Source: Asterochloris sp. CNOR1
Taxonomy: Eukaryota; Chlorophyta; Trebouxiophyceae; Trebouxiales; Trebouxiaceae
DNA length: 64,000 nucleotides
NCBI GenBank assembly: GCA_963969365.1
Contig: OZ017761.1
Coordinates: forward strand, 992,001 to 1,056,000
Direction of reading: 5' to 3'
In this document: positions 11,758 through 23,482 of the stretch, piece after piece
Layout of the letters: each line of letters starts with the position of its first letter
How positions within the stretch are numbered: the stretch's first letter is position 1
Made by a program: the position numbers and the translations under genes
The notes under the pieces: model-generated
The model's input: the letters and a program-made list of their open reading frames with translations, nothing else
Told to the model about the DNA's origin: nothing
The model's database searches: none

Positions 11758-14700
11758 CTAGTCTGAGGAGTGTGCACCAACCACGTTGCCAATTGGTTCC
11801 ATGTCGAGCTGAAAGCGCTCTGCTGCGGGCTTCATGTCAGCAAAGAACCCCCAGCGCTCGGCAGGGTCTGTCTGGCCCCACTCAAAACCTCGCAGCAACA
11901 CTGCCAGCACAGCCTGCAGGGCGCAGGGAGTCAAGCAGTGGTATGACACAGGATGCTAAACATAACAAAGCAAAATCAACAAGCAGCCTGGCATACAGCA
12001 AGATGTCTGGCAACAGACTGCTTGAGTTCACCAGCAGGAACGCTGCAGAGCGATGTGCTCCTGCACTCAGCTCTGTACTGTCTCACATACCTTAATCTCC
12101 GTTGTGGCCAGCCGCATCCCAATGCAAACTCTGGCGCCATCCCCCCATGGGGTGTACCCGAGAGGATCCTTGATTGGCTTGCCATTGCTGTCCAACCATC
12201 TGCAGGGCAGCCATCTTGAGTCCGGTCTGACATGAAGCAAAGGTGTAGTTCGACTCGCACAACCTGAACGTACGAGAAATAATGGCAGAGCACACCTATC
12301 TGGGCTGAAGTCCTCAACAGTATCCTTGAAGTCAGGAATGTCGCTGATTGCTCTGCCCATCATCAGCTGAATCCTCCAGCCCTACACTCAGAAGTGGGCA
12401 CTTGCATTGCCCATCACTTGAGCAGCCACAATGCCTTGGGGCCTACATGAGCCTCTGACTGATGCAAGCCTGGCCAGCACAACATCCCAGAAGATCTGCC
12501 ATGCTAGCTCAGCTGTGGTGCAGTTGCGAGCAGATTAGATGAGCACAGTGCAGGCTGCTGCCTGCCAGTGCAGTCCTGCTACCACTGTTGGCAGCCAGGC
12601 TGACATCAAGCGACCTCCACAATGGATGCCACCACAGAAGATGCCTTGAAGTCAGTAAAAGGGTTCTGACTGGCATGTCAGGTACCTTGGGGATCCTCTT
12701 GCCATCCACCTCAATGTCCTGGAGAGCTCGCCTCCACACCGCAGGGACGATGGGGTGCATCCTCAGCTGCTCACGCAGGACAGCGTCTGCAAACACCATC
12801 TCGTCCAGGACCCTGCCTGCAGCACAGCAGCATCAGTGCCTCACAGTGCTGGTACTTGACTTCATTATTGTGCATTGCACTGGCGCAGGAGAGGCATGCC
12901 GCTCCAGGCCCTGCAGCAGCAGCAGGGCATCACAGTCCTGTTACCCAGTCAGATAATGATGTGCTTCTGCAGCACAGCATCTTGTCCAGTACCCTGCCTG
13001 CAGCGCAGCAGCAGGGCACCCCTTGCAGCAGTGCAGGTGCAGCTTGCATGCTGTGATGTGCTCAAGTGGTGCTGAGTCTCCTCTTTGTGTCCTGAACCCT
13101 GCCTTCCACGCGGCAGCAGAGCATCACTGTCTGGCTGCTTGAATAGGCTCTTGAACTCGCTCTGTAGTGGCAGAGTGCAAGTCTATCTCATCTAGCATCT
13201 GCATCTGCAGCGCAACGGCAGGGGACCCCATCAAACAGTGCTGCTGCAATTAGCAACTTGGGTTATGTGCAGGCAGCACTGTGCTGCAGCATCCCGTCCA
13301 GAATCCCTGCCTTTAGCAGCATCAGCAGATCAGGACCACGCAGCGACATTGGAGCAGGCTTCAGGCACAGGAGCAGCTAGGGCAAGGCCGGACTCCAGGA
13401 GACCTGTGCCAGTATATAAAACTAGACAAGCCGCTGCAGCCTTTATGAAAGTTGGATGTGAGTTGGTCGTGATGGAGGACAGCCGAACAGGACACCTCCT
13501 GCATGGCTTGCTGAAAGGGCGCCTCATACTTTGCCGCAGACCCTGTCGAGTCACAGCTGTGATGTCCCGAGCACCATCACTTGAGACCCTTGAGGCTCCC
13601 CACCTGTGATCTCTGGCCCATGCTTGGACTGCAGCTGTGCTTGCTCTTCCCGCAGCCGCTTCAGCACCTCCGGCTGTTTAGGCAACAAAGTCAGCATGCG
13701 AGCTAAGGCCACTCCAGTTGTCTCATGCCCTGCACCATGAAGTGCAATGGTTGTGTGTGGGCTCTGGTATCAGTTGACCGGCAGCCAGCAGCACACACAG
13801 CACACCCAGTCAGACCAGGCTGGTTGTAGCTGAAGCCCTGGCAGGGTTGCTGCAGAAGGCAAACATGGCCTGGGGTCTTAGGCACATGACGTGCGGGCGC
13901 AAAGTCCCCCCTAACAAAAGGCATAACAGACTGACGCAAGGCTTGATCATCCCAGCGTCTGAGGTACCCAGGTGCAGGACAGCTGTAACAGTGTTTTGCA
14001 TGCACCATGCTGGATGGCAGTGGTGCAACAAGACGGTGGCGCAGAGACAGGTCGCATGTGTCAGTGGTCGAGCGCTGCAAGGTGCACAGCATGCTCAGGG
14101 CGGACTAGACAGGGCTGCCACGACACTCACCTGCAAACAGCTGTGTCAAGCACTGGTCCGTCAGCTCCTCCAAAGAAGCCTTCTTTCCCTGCACAGCAGT
14201 GGATGGGTGCTGCAGGCATCCGGCAGACCCTCCAAGCGGACTGGGAACTGTGCGAACACAGTGAAAGGAGGACCATTGACCCTCACAGATTGTGTTTGCC
14301 CTGCTTTCACCAGACGCTTAACTCAGGTGCCATCTGCTCAGCTTGAATGAAACGATGCGCCCAGCTGTATCGCCTGGCGCCTAAGGTTCCAGGCCTGACA
14401 TGCAATCAGCTGCCCACCTGTTCGTCCCTGCTTTCTGCACAGAGGCGCATGACATTGGACACTTCCTTGCTGCCCCCAGCCTGCACTGCCGGCAGCTGTG
14501 CCGGCTGGGAGGCCTGCTCCCGCACAAAGCCCTGAATGATGCGCCTAATGTCCCTCCGGGCCTGCACCAGTGGAGGCGCTGCCTCCAGGAAGACGTGCCA
14601 TGGTGGCTTTGTCGAGCAATGGCGGGCAGGCGGCAGACACAGGCTTGCATGTGCTCTGTGACATAGGAAGGACTGTTGCCTAGCACAGCGAGCGACTACC

Positions 14701-17275
14701 AGCAGACAGTCACAGGACAAAGTGTTAAGCAGATGCTGCAGGGGGGGGGTCTCTGACAGCAGCGTGCCGCACCGTGCCACGCAGGGGCCATATAAAGACA
14801 TTGCTGCACGATGCTCACCTTCAAAGCTTTGCCAAAGCGGGCAGTGGGCAGGGGGTTCGGAAGGCCAAAGAAGCCCATCACATACTTGTCGTACAGGCTC
14901 CTCAGCTCCAGCGTCGTCTCGGGCTGCAGCACAGGACACTCTGCACCTTAACAACTGCACAGCCGCATCAGTGCACAATTACCTTGACTGCTGAGGATGT
15001 GTTTGCATGAGGACACCAGACAGCTGTCTTCACAAATCTACACAAACACCAGAGATGAGGTACACTGAGTGCCTTGGAACACGACCTTTTTGAATAATTT
15101 TAGCTGCGAAAGTCAACTTCTACAGACTGGCAGTGCATGGCCAGGCACAGCCCCGTGCTCTGCAGCCCTTACCTGTCGATCTTGAAACGAATGACACGTA
15201 CGCGCAGACAGCTGCAATTGTGGACATCTTCTTGTGGTAGTCACGTCAAGGATCCCAGAGTGAAGCGCAACCCTGCCCACCGTGTAGCTGAACCCCAGCA
15301 GGCGCCCTGAGTATGCCCAAGCCCGTACTGTGAAGCACAAACCTGTCCGCCTCTAAGCTGACCATGGCAGGCAGCCTGACATGGCTTAAGCTGGGGCTGT
15401 GCAGCACAAACCTGCGCATCACAAAGCTGAACCACAGCAGGCCTCTTACCATTGCTCCATGTTGGACTGTGCAGCCTATACCTACCCACCTTGAAGGCGA
15501 ACCCGAGCAGGGTGGTGGCGGCCACGTCAAAGGCGAGGCGCCGAGACTCTTCCCATCCTGCCATGCGCCCTGTAGCTCGCCACTGCCTCGCGTAACGTTC
15601 CACCACAGCATTGATAGCTGGCACATAGGAGTGCACTGCCTCCTTGGTGAAGGCCTGCACCTCATGCAGCAGGTTGTCACAAGCCCCTGCACATCATGCA
15701 GGTTGACTAGGCTGTCCATATTGATGAGTGTGAAGCTCTCAGAACCCCGGACTCACATACATAGCTGTGGCTGCTGCTGCTCACTGGGTTTTAGCATGCT
15801 GGGAGCAGACAGGTAGCATGGCAGTGACAGTGACAGCTGCCCAGGGATTGGTGGTGAGCAGGCTGGAGATTGTCACGGATACATTCCTTAGGGTGTGGGT
15901 GTTGCTGCCGATGAGGTCCAGGCGTGCTGGAAGAAGATGGCAACACAACAGAGGCAGCTGGCTGGTGAGGGGTGCTGAGCATGCAGGGCACCATCGGCAG
16001 CCAGGGCATGCTGGCTCATGGCACCAACATGGCTCAGAGCATGCAGGTATTTCCCTACAACAGCAAACAAGCAAGGAATGCAAGCAAGACTTCATACAGC
16101 CAGCATCAGGAAGGCAGCAGCTGCCCACCTGGGACATGATACGTCTCTGGCTGGTGTGCTTGGGGCCGTGCTGGGTGATGAGAGACCCAGGGCCCAGCAA
16201 TTTCAGGATGTTGATGGGCCATGTACTCTCCACCTGCAGCACAGTGGTTGAGGCAGTGCAGGGCATCTTGGGGCAAGGTGTCAGCTGTGCTTTTCTCCTG
16301 AGGGACACTCAGGGGAGGCCCGAGCTGTGCCTTCCAGCTTGGGTGCAGGTGGAATGATCTGGATGCGGTCTGCATCACGAAGCAGAACAATCTCACGACC
16401 AGCAATCGGGTGCAGCAGGGTGTCAGCTGGCAGCATTCTAGCCTCTGCGGGCAGCATCATATGCAGCATTTGTGTCAGCTGTTGATTGCTGCGAGCACCT
16501 CAATTGTTCAGGCTCACTGACCCCTGCAGCACTCAACCTGCATTTTGCCTGCCAGAGAGGCAAATACACTTACTCTCTGTCAGCGCTTAGAGAAGCAGAA
16601 GTGCTTCAACAGACATGACTTACGCACCAGCTTGTGCTCGCCCTGCAGGAGACGCCTGATGTGCTGCTCCCCGTAGATAAAAACTGTGGTCTCGCCTGTA
16701 CCATGAATCTCAAGAGAGTCAAGAGACTGCGCGGGGGGGGGCAGGCAGCTGCAAAGCCCAGAAACCAGAGGCATGAGCACTGCAGGAGATGCCAGTCAGA
16801 GAGAGTATGCAGCCGCTTGCAACATGCTGGACAATACAACACCAATGCAAGAGCATCGCACAGGGACTCAGCGCAAAACACCTTCCAGCCAGCTGCGACT
16901 GCAGGACAGCATCTCACCAATGATGTTGGACTTGAAGACGGAGCCATGCTGCTTGTACCTGCACGCCACCAAGGAGAGCCTGCTGCTGCTGCTGTGCTTC
17001 AGCACAGATCTGAGCATTTGGGGTGCGCAGCAGATGACATGCACAGGCTGCTCCTGCTGATAGAGTACCTGGTTTGATAAAACTCCTGAGGGGTCTTAAT
17101 GTAGGCAATCGTCTCCCCTGCAGGGTTGAATTCTGTTAGTCTGCACAATGCTCAACAACTCTAAAGACAATCTTCACATCAGCAGTGGCACCTATCAGGG
17201 GAAGACCTAGTGAGCCTTCAGGAAGAGGCAGCTCTGTGATGCTGGCAGCATTAGTGTGGTGCTGATGCACAGATC
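11758..17275 (-). CDS. Cytochrome P450 monooxygenase (CYP26/CYP120-like)
   Basis: A long minus-strand gene of about 14 exons. Readable pieces in order: proline-rich start PEGSLGLPLIG (about 17230-17192), GETIAYIKTPQEFYQTR (17117-17069), YKQHGSVFKSNIIG (16958-16918), ETTVFIYGEQHIRRLLQGE (16695-16624), WPINILKLLGPGSL (16241-16136), EAVHSYVPAINAVVERYARQ (15654-15490), two helical exons (14923-14819, 14578-14418), I-helix AGHETTG (about 14190-14130 joined to 13735-13612), K-helix ExxR in LREQLRMHPIVPAV (12817-12692), GRAISDIPDF (about 12370-12306), heme loop WGDGARVCIGMRLA (12206-12095), and the C-terminal exon 11922-11758. All hallmark P450 motifs are present; the heme-loop Phe is replaced by Trp. 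The N-terminal exon with any membrane anchor, upstream of 17275, is not resolved, and one exon near 16300-16600 may be missing. Substrate unknown; similarity is to the retinoid/CYP120-type clan. Confidence 0.85.
12817..13330 (-). repeat. P450 acceptor echoes: decayed tandem copies of the K-helix exon start
   Basis: On the minus strand the true exon begins CTGCAG|GCAGGGTCCTGGACGAGATG-like at about 12830-12800. Upstream in the same intron are recognisable copies around 12965-13010 (GCAGGGTACTGGACAAGATG), 13085-13120 (GCAGGGTTCAGGACA), 13185-13215 (ATGCTAGATGAGATAGA) and 13290-13330 (GCAGGGATTCTGGACGGGAT). Several keep the CTGCAG acceptor. Confidence 0.7.
15250..15500 (-). repeat. P450 donor echoes: tandem copies of an exon end
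   Basis: The exon end TTCGCCTTCAAG|GTGGGTAGG (minus strand, 15490) is followed, within its intron, by three similar blocks at spacing of roughly 65-75 bases (near 15425, 15350 and 15280). Each repeats a GGTTCAGCT-like segment, a GCAGG or GGGCAGG donor-like site, and TTGTGCTTCAC-like sequence. Confidence 0.7.
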
Positions 17276-17824
17276 TGCAGCACAGCTGTTGACGGTGGAT
17301 GTGGTGACGCCTTGGTGGACACCAGAAAACCTTGGCCGAGTGCTGCTGATGGGGGCAGGACCTGCAGGCAGTGGCCTTGAGCTGTGTTGCTTTGCATTGC
17401 AGGGCCAGTCACAGGAGGCAAGGAGCGCAAGCAGAGGAGGACAGGTCTGGTTATTCATCAGGCCCTGACTGTGCATGTCGATCAGTACCTGAGAGATGCC
17501 TGACGGTGCACCATATTCATGCCTGCCAATCACTGGTCAATCTCTGGCCCAAGATGGCGTGGGCCTTGCTGGCCTCATTGCTTAGCAAAGATTTCACCTT
17601 CTTGCCTCCCATTGGCCAACTTGCCAAATTGTGCCCCAATCTAAGGTGCCGGGGCCCGGCAAACCAGGCAGCGGGGCCCTGGTGTAGATGTTTGACGGTT
17701 AGTCCCCTGCCCCCTTCTGTGAATAGGCTGCTGCACCAGCACCTTCGGCAGCAGCCCAGCGTATCACTGTGACCAGAGACTGCTGAGTGCAAGTGGAGAC
17801 AGCAGTCATAATCAAGACTTGGCA

Positions 17825-20811
17825 ATGGCCATGCATGGCGGAGTCAAGTTTGTGTTGGCATGCGTGGCTGTCCTGCTGCTCACAGCAGTGCTGACTGAGA
17901 TGCTAAGGTAAGACCCCTGATCCGCAAGATGCCACCACCTGTGTCCAAAAGAGCTCAGCGGCAATGGCTGTACCTGCAGGCCACAGCTCTTGCTGGTTGG
18001 CAACCTCACCGTGGACCTGGTCGAGGGCAAGAAGGCACTGGTGAGGACCTGCAAGTATCTCGCTTTCTGTGCTGGCAAATGGGGCATCGACCAGGGATGT
18101 GGTGCCTTACTGTGCAAGTCATAACCAGTGGCTGCCTGCATTGCCCAAGCTGCAGTGCCTGTCACCACCTCTGAACAGGCACCACTCAGCACATTTGAAG
18201 AGTTAACTTCAAGCAGCATGTTGCCATGGCCTTCAGGGCACCGTAGTGCCTGACTTGCATTGTGTTGGCTGCCCAGGGGCATATGTTACTAGAACCCATG
18301 GCAGCAGGCGACTCAGTGCAGCGTGCATGCTTGTGATGCCTGGCAGAGATATCAGAGCCATTTAGTCTGTCTGTGACCCATTCACTGCACCCATTCTATG
18401 TGCTCACTTGTTGCAGAAAGGATTTGCAGCGGAGCTCTTGCGACCTGCTGCAGTCCTAGTCACAGCCTGCGGCAATGCACAGGACCGGGCCTTGACAACC
18501 CTTTGCACCCGCTCATTGCAGTGCAGCTGCTCCAGATCAACCACACCACTGCCCATTTGCAGGGCGGCTCCATTGCCTATGCCGCAGCAGTGGCCACAGC
18601 CTACGGCGTGCGGGCCTGCATCGTGACGGCCGGCGGCAGTGATGCAGACCTGTCTGCCTTTCAGGGGCATGAGCTCCATGTGGTGTCCACAGAGCAGACC
18701 CTCACCTTTGATCACACCTACACGTGGTGGGGTGAGTCCAGCAAAAGCCAGCTTGCAGCTGAAGCACATGCAGTGGCACCAGCGGCTTATCAAGGCTGAT
18801 GCACTGGCCACAGCGTCAGGAGACTTGCCCTCCTGCCGTGTTGTGCTGCGTGACGTAGATTGCACTCCAAGTATCTGTTTCAGGACGCAGCATGACGAAG
18901 GTGAAGGTGATCTGGCCAGTTCCTGCGGTGCTAGATGGGCTCTTTATGAGCCCTGCCTCATGAGCCCTGCATGATGAGCCTTGCTGTTGTGCAGGCAACA
19001 ATCGGAAGCTGCGTGTGATGGCGAGGCCCAATGTGACCCTCACCATGGAGCATGTCCCACCCCACTGCCGGCGAGCGCGCACTGCGCTGCTGGGGCCGCT
19101 CACGCCAGCAGATCTGGATGCTGCCAGCTTTGTCAACCACAAGCAAGGTGGGCATTTGAGCATAGCCCCTCTGCATGGAGGGCACTCACAATCTAGGCGA
19201 CAGGCAGGGAGGGCCTGGCCAGGCAGACCTGGACGCTGTCAGCATCATAGACCACAGCCAAGGTGGGCCGTAGCTGCAGGGAGGCTGCCTGGCTCGCCGC
19301 GCAGAAGACCAATGGGTTGAATCGGGCTCACTACAGATTCAACGCTTGGCTGGGCTTGCCAATAGCATGCTGCCAGACAAGCAGCAGCAGTGCTACTCGA
19401 CTCAGGGGCATTCATCATGTCTGCACCTGCTGCAATTCTGCTGAGCACATGCTGGTGACTTCAAGGGTGGTGGGACACGCTGCTGGACTCTAGGTCGAGG
19501 CCTGCCAGTGGCTGCCCATCACGTCTCACCCTCTGCTGCATTCTGCAGGGTGGTGGGACAGGCTGCTCAATTTCCAGCAACAGGTAGGCTACATGGCCCA
19601 GGGAGAGCAGCGGGCATTGGACAAGGGCGGCAAGGTGTCCGCCCTGAAGGAGCCCAACCCTCAGCTTGTGGTGAGTGCAGTTGGCGCGATTGGCTACCAG
19701 CACCACTTGAATGCACTGCAAATCAGCAAGCTCGCACACGCTGCACCCTGTCTGCCCTAGGGACTTTGACCCGCAGGGAGTTCTGAGCGTCAGCCCTCCA
19801 TATGTGAGTGTTTGATGCCATCCCCTGCCTTGCCTGATGTTGCATTGTGCCTTCCTGGCCACACCAAGCCAGACCCTTGGTGCATGAGCCGTAAGCCATA
19901 GGGGACACTTTGTGCTTAGCACCTTCCCCACTGACTGGCGCTTGAACAAGCAGAGGCGTGGACTGCAGACAGCCAACATCATCTTGAGCGTCAGATGTGG
20001 CAATCTGTAAGTGTATCAACCGTGCTTCACAAGCCAAGCTCGTACTGCACCTGCAGGCAGCCCGCATCATTCTTTGCGCCAGATATGGAGATCTGCGCCC
20101 ATAACAATTGTGCCTCAGAACTCAAGCTCATACTGCACCTGCAGGCAGCCCTGGGCCCTCGCACATCAGTCTTCCTTTCGGATGTGGAGACCAGCACCTG
20201 GAGTACTGAGACAGTGCCACGGCTGGCCTCCAAGTCTGCGCGCTGGCTGGTTACACGCGGGGAGTTCGGGGCCGATGAGGTCACTGCTGCAGGCATGCAG
20301 CACCTAGAAGCTGAGAAGGTGAGGCTGTGCAGGGGCTGCGCAGGGGCTGGCAGCCTAGCTCAAGTTCATTGGTGCAGGCATGCAGCACCTCCATGCCTAG
20401 CAAGTGTGTCCATAGCCTGGGTCAGGTATGCCTGCACAGCGTGCCTGCTTAATTTGCTGAGAGCCCTGCTCCCCACCCACAGGTGACAGCCGTGGACACC
20501 AATGGAGCTGGTGACACCTTTGCCACCTCATACATGTTGGCCCTGGCGGCCAGGCGGCGGAGTCCAGGCAGTGATGCATCCTGGGCTGCCAGCAAGGCCG
20601 TGATGCTGCCCCAGGTCTGCAAGCCACACTGTGTGACAGATCGCATCAAAGAAGAGCTGCTGCTGGCCAGGTGGGTGCAGGAATGCCTGGACTGTAGCTG
20701 GAGTTGGGCTGCCCTCTGAGGCGCCTCACATGCATGCTATCCTCCTGCAGGACAAAGAACTGGGTGCTGGAGCGATTCAGAGCAGTCATGCTCCATGGCT
20801 GGAATTGGTAG
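17825..20811 (+). CDS. pfkB-family carbohydrate kinase
   Basis: Inferred exons with consistent phases: 17825-17907, 17980-18040, 18563-18731, 18995-19147, 19549-19670, 20145-20318, 20483-20670, 20751-20811. Family marks: the N-terminal strand LLLVGNLTVDLVEG, the substrate Gly-Gly motif GGSIAYAAAVATAYG, and the C-terminal ATP/anion-hole signature DTNGAGDTFATSY with the catalytic Asp. It resembles the land-plant pfkB-like kinases of unknown sugar specificity (At4g28706 type). The first exon encodes MAMHGGVKFVLACVAVLLLT, a strongly hydrophobic stretch that could act as a signal peptide or membrane anchor before the kinase fold; this is unusual for a sugar kinase and depends on the exon-1 splice being right. 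Divergent from the P450. Confidence 0.87.
19107..20410 (+). repeat. pfkB intron echoes at donors and acceptors
   Basis: Exon end GCAGATCTGGATGCTGCC...CAAG|GTGGGC (19107-19152) is echoed at 19223-19268 (GCAGACCTGGACGCTGTC...CAAGGTGGGC). Exon start GGTGGTGGGACAGGCTGCT (19549) is preceded by GGTGGTGGGACACGCTGCT at 19466. Exon start CACCTGCAG|GCAGCCCTGG (20135) is preceded by CACCTGCAGGCAGCCCGCAT at 20048 and a weaker copy near 19960. Exon end GGCATGCAGCACCT (20292) is echoed at 20377. Confidence 0.8.
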
Positions 20812-21077
20812 CAGCATTCACCCTGAAGAGGTTTTTCATTATTTTCAGAAGACATGAACCCCAGAACCTGCACCTGCAACAAGTCTGCAAAGCTTGTTAT
20901 CCCCCACTGACATTCGGAGCTCTGCCATGAACACCAGCAGTCTCAGAACATTCCTTTTAAGATTCGAGCAACAGCCATTAATGATAAATCAGGATTCTGG
21001 CACAGGCACAGGGAAGCTGCCAAAACAAATTCCCGTCCACACACACAGCAGAGCCGAGCACACAAACAGTCTCACAG

Positions 21078-21978
21078 ATGACGTGCACTGCCCTGTGCGG
21101 GCACTCAGCAGTATGTCACACCACGCAAACACGCGCCAGCTACTTCCGAGGCAGGGAGTTGGTGCTCAGACCGCTGCCAAGGCCGTCCAGAGCGCTGCGG
21201 AGGAAACCTTCCAGGCAGTGTGCCCATGCCAGCGCCTTTGCTGGTGCCCTTGCAGCCCCCTCTTCAGACCCAGTGGGCTCCATCAGGGGACTCATAAACA
21301 TGGCGAGCGCAGCAGCCCTGATTGTGGCAGCCTGGTGGTACCTCTCCACCGCTCAGGTATGCTTCTCTTGTCTGGCACACCGTTTGGCTGTTTGCGTGGC
21401 ATGCTTGCACGTTAGCTCTGCTTGTAGGCTGACAACGTGTGCTCCTTAAAACTTGGGACCAGTGCATGCCTGCCACACGTGTCACCTCATAGTGTGGTGG
21501 TCACCAAAACACATGTCTGCAGAAAACAAGGAATAAGGGCTGCAGCTGTACAGCTGCACCCCAGCCCCTCCTGTTTATGTCCCTGTCGGGGCAGCATCTG
21601 CCAACCTGTACAAGAGCACTTCTTGGAGCTTAACACAGCGAGCAGCATGTTTTTTGGCAGCAGCTGCTGGGCCCTGTATACATGCTTCAGCAACCTTCAT
21701 ACGGCCTCAGCTCACTGGTCGCCATCGCTAACGGCTGTGTTGCCCCTGCCCTACAGCCCTCCCGTTCAGAGAGGCAGCAGGAGTGCCCCAAATGCGGCGG
21801 CACAGGCTTTGTGGAGTGCTTCTGCTCACGCTGGAGTGACAACGATGCCGGATGCGGGTCCTGCCGGGGAACAGGCAGGATGGTCTGCAACGCCTGTGGA
21901 GGCGGGGGCACTGCGGTCCCTATCAAGGCCACCCTGCCAGCCCAGACAAGGAATGACATCACTGGCCGCTTGGAGTAG
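21078..21978 (+). CDS. Plastid-type DnaJ-like zinc-finger protein
   Basis: Two exons, 21078-21356 and 21757-21978, joined at AQ|PS; about 167 residues. The N-terminus is rich in Ser, Thr, Arg and Ala (SRALRRKPSRQ, AHASAFAGALAAP), as expected for a chloroplast transit peptide, followed by one membrane helix (ASAAALIVAAWWYLSTA). The second exon carries DnaJ-type CxxCxGxG repeats without a J domain: CPKCGGTGFVECFC, then SRWSDNDAGCGSCRGTGR and CNACGGGG. This matches plant chloroplast zinc-finger proteins of the BSD2/PSA2/LQY1 group, which act as thiol or assembly chaperones in photosynthetic complex biogenesis. The SRWSDNDxGC insertion is typical of one plant subgroup. The exact client cannot be inferred. 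The ATG at 21078 is the first in frame. Confidence 0.82.
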
Positions 21979-22239
21979 AATTCAGATGGGAGCTGAGAGA
22001 CCGCTCCACCCACAAACTTAATCACGGCATAGTCATGCCGCCCCTACCCATTTCATGAAGCACAGTCACAGATCGCAGCTTACCAGCATCACGCCTAAAG
22101 GATGCAAACACTGTACACTAGCTGCAGCGCTTGATGCGTGATGTGCAAATCACGATAGCCTTTCATCTGTTTCCCAGTGCTGATTTCATGCTGCCCATTT
22201 CATGTGAAGTACTTGCAATCCTGAGACTCAATAGTATTC

Positions 22240-22244
22240 TGTAA
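22240..22244 (+). terminator. Possible TGTAA polyadenylation signal of the zinc-finger gene
   Basis: First TGTAA downstream of the stop at 21978, 262 bases away. Position is plausible for a chlorophyte 3' UTR; no other support. Confidence 0.3.
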
Positions 22245-23482
22245 AACGCGCTGGCCTTCATGGTCCCTTCATGCTTCAGGACAGTTTGTGATAGGCATGC
22301 TGAGAGACAGCTGAGCTGCAGGAACAGCAATTGGGACGTGCTTAGGCTGCACATCAAAGGACTCCACAGGCGCAGGTCCAGGGACACTGGCTTCAGGGGC
22401 TCAACTACAGGAATGTCTGCAGCTGCAGGCATACGATTTGTACACTTGATCAAGAGAGCCCTGATAACCCTCCTTTGAAGTCCATATGAAATTTCCAGAG
22501 CATGTTTTGAGGCGGTTTGCCGCGCTGAAATTTTCTGCAGACGAGGCAGTCATGGAACGCACAGCATGGCAGCATGTTGCTGTAGCCTCAGGCAGCGAGC
22601 CCAGGGGCTGCCCAGTTCCTCGTAATGCTCCTCCAGTACAGATCCTATTCAAGCACTCAACTTGTAAGCACTGATCTGAAATGGCTTTGCTGCTGCCTCA
22701 GGTGCAGTTTGCATGGAGCTTACGACGTAAGGCGAGGTGGCCTCGATGACCTAGCAGCAAGCCCTCGTGAATGGCCCCATCAGGTGCCCAGTAGCCCTGA
22801 TGCACCGCAACAGCAATCCCAAACAGGACCTGTCTCAGAGTGCGCTGAGCAAGGGCAGAGGATCTGCATGGGCAGAGGGTCTACATCCATAAAGCTGCTG
22901 ACGTAATGGGGTACATGGCACAGCCCATGAGGCCACGCCAGCTGCAGAGGCGCTTCAGTGCCGGCCTGAGCCTGGTGCTGTCCCCATTGGCCAGCTTCAT
23001 GAAGGGGGGCTGGAAGCGCCACCTGAGGCCACCACCTGCGCGCTGGGGCACTCTTGGCGTGCAGCGGTCAGCGGCTGCATCCTGCCATGATGCAGACATG
23101 AGCTGGCCACTGCACGCTCTGATGAAGGCTCTGCACATGTTCCCAGCCTGCACCCAGTGATCCCTTGGCATACAGTTACTGATCAAATTTCTTGAGCTGC
23201 TTTGCTTAGATGGAAAGCTCTGCCCCACTCTGAGGTTTCATAAGGATGGTCCACTGAAAGCGCTGCCTACCTGCCTGCCTGGCCGAGCAGCATTCAGGCC
23301 CGTGGCTGACGTAATCAGTACTGTCAATTGCAAAGCACAGCGTTTACTGCTGGTGTCTGGCTGTTACTCTGCAGTACCTCGCACCAGCACCCTGCTCAGG
23401 CACGATAGCACTGATCCACAGGCCTGGCTTAGCCTCCCAGCGCACATCTTGCACAGGCTGATTAGCAGCGTTGGCCCTGCAG
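22245..23482. other. Unassigned region, may contain 5' exons of the Kir channel
   Basis: Open frames exist on + (22486-22674, 22625-22906, 22906-23160) and on - (22881-23228), but none shows a family motif. A Kir channel needs a cytoplasmic N-terminus before its first membrane helix, so one or two exons should lie here; GAYDVRRGGLDDLAASPREW (+, about 22710) is one candidate. I could not settle strand or start. Confidence 0.3.

Noticed and set aside
22881-23228. Minus-strand open frame of 115 codons
   Set aside because: Opposed by an equally open + frame over the same bases; no motif on either, so no call.
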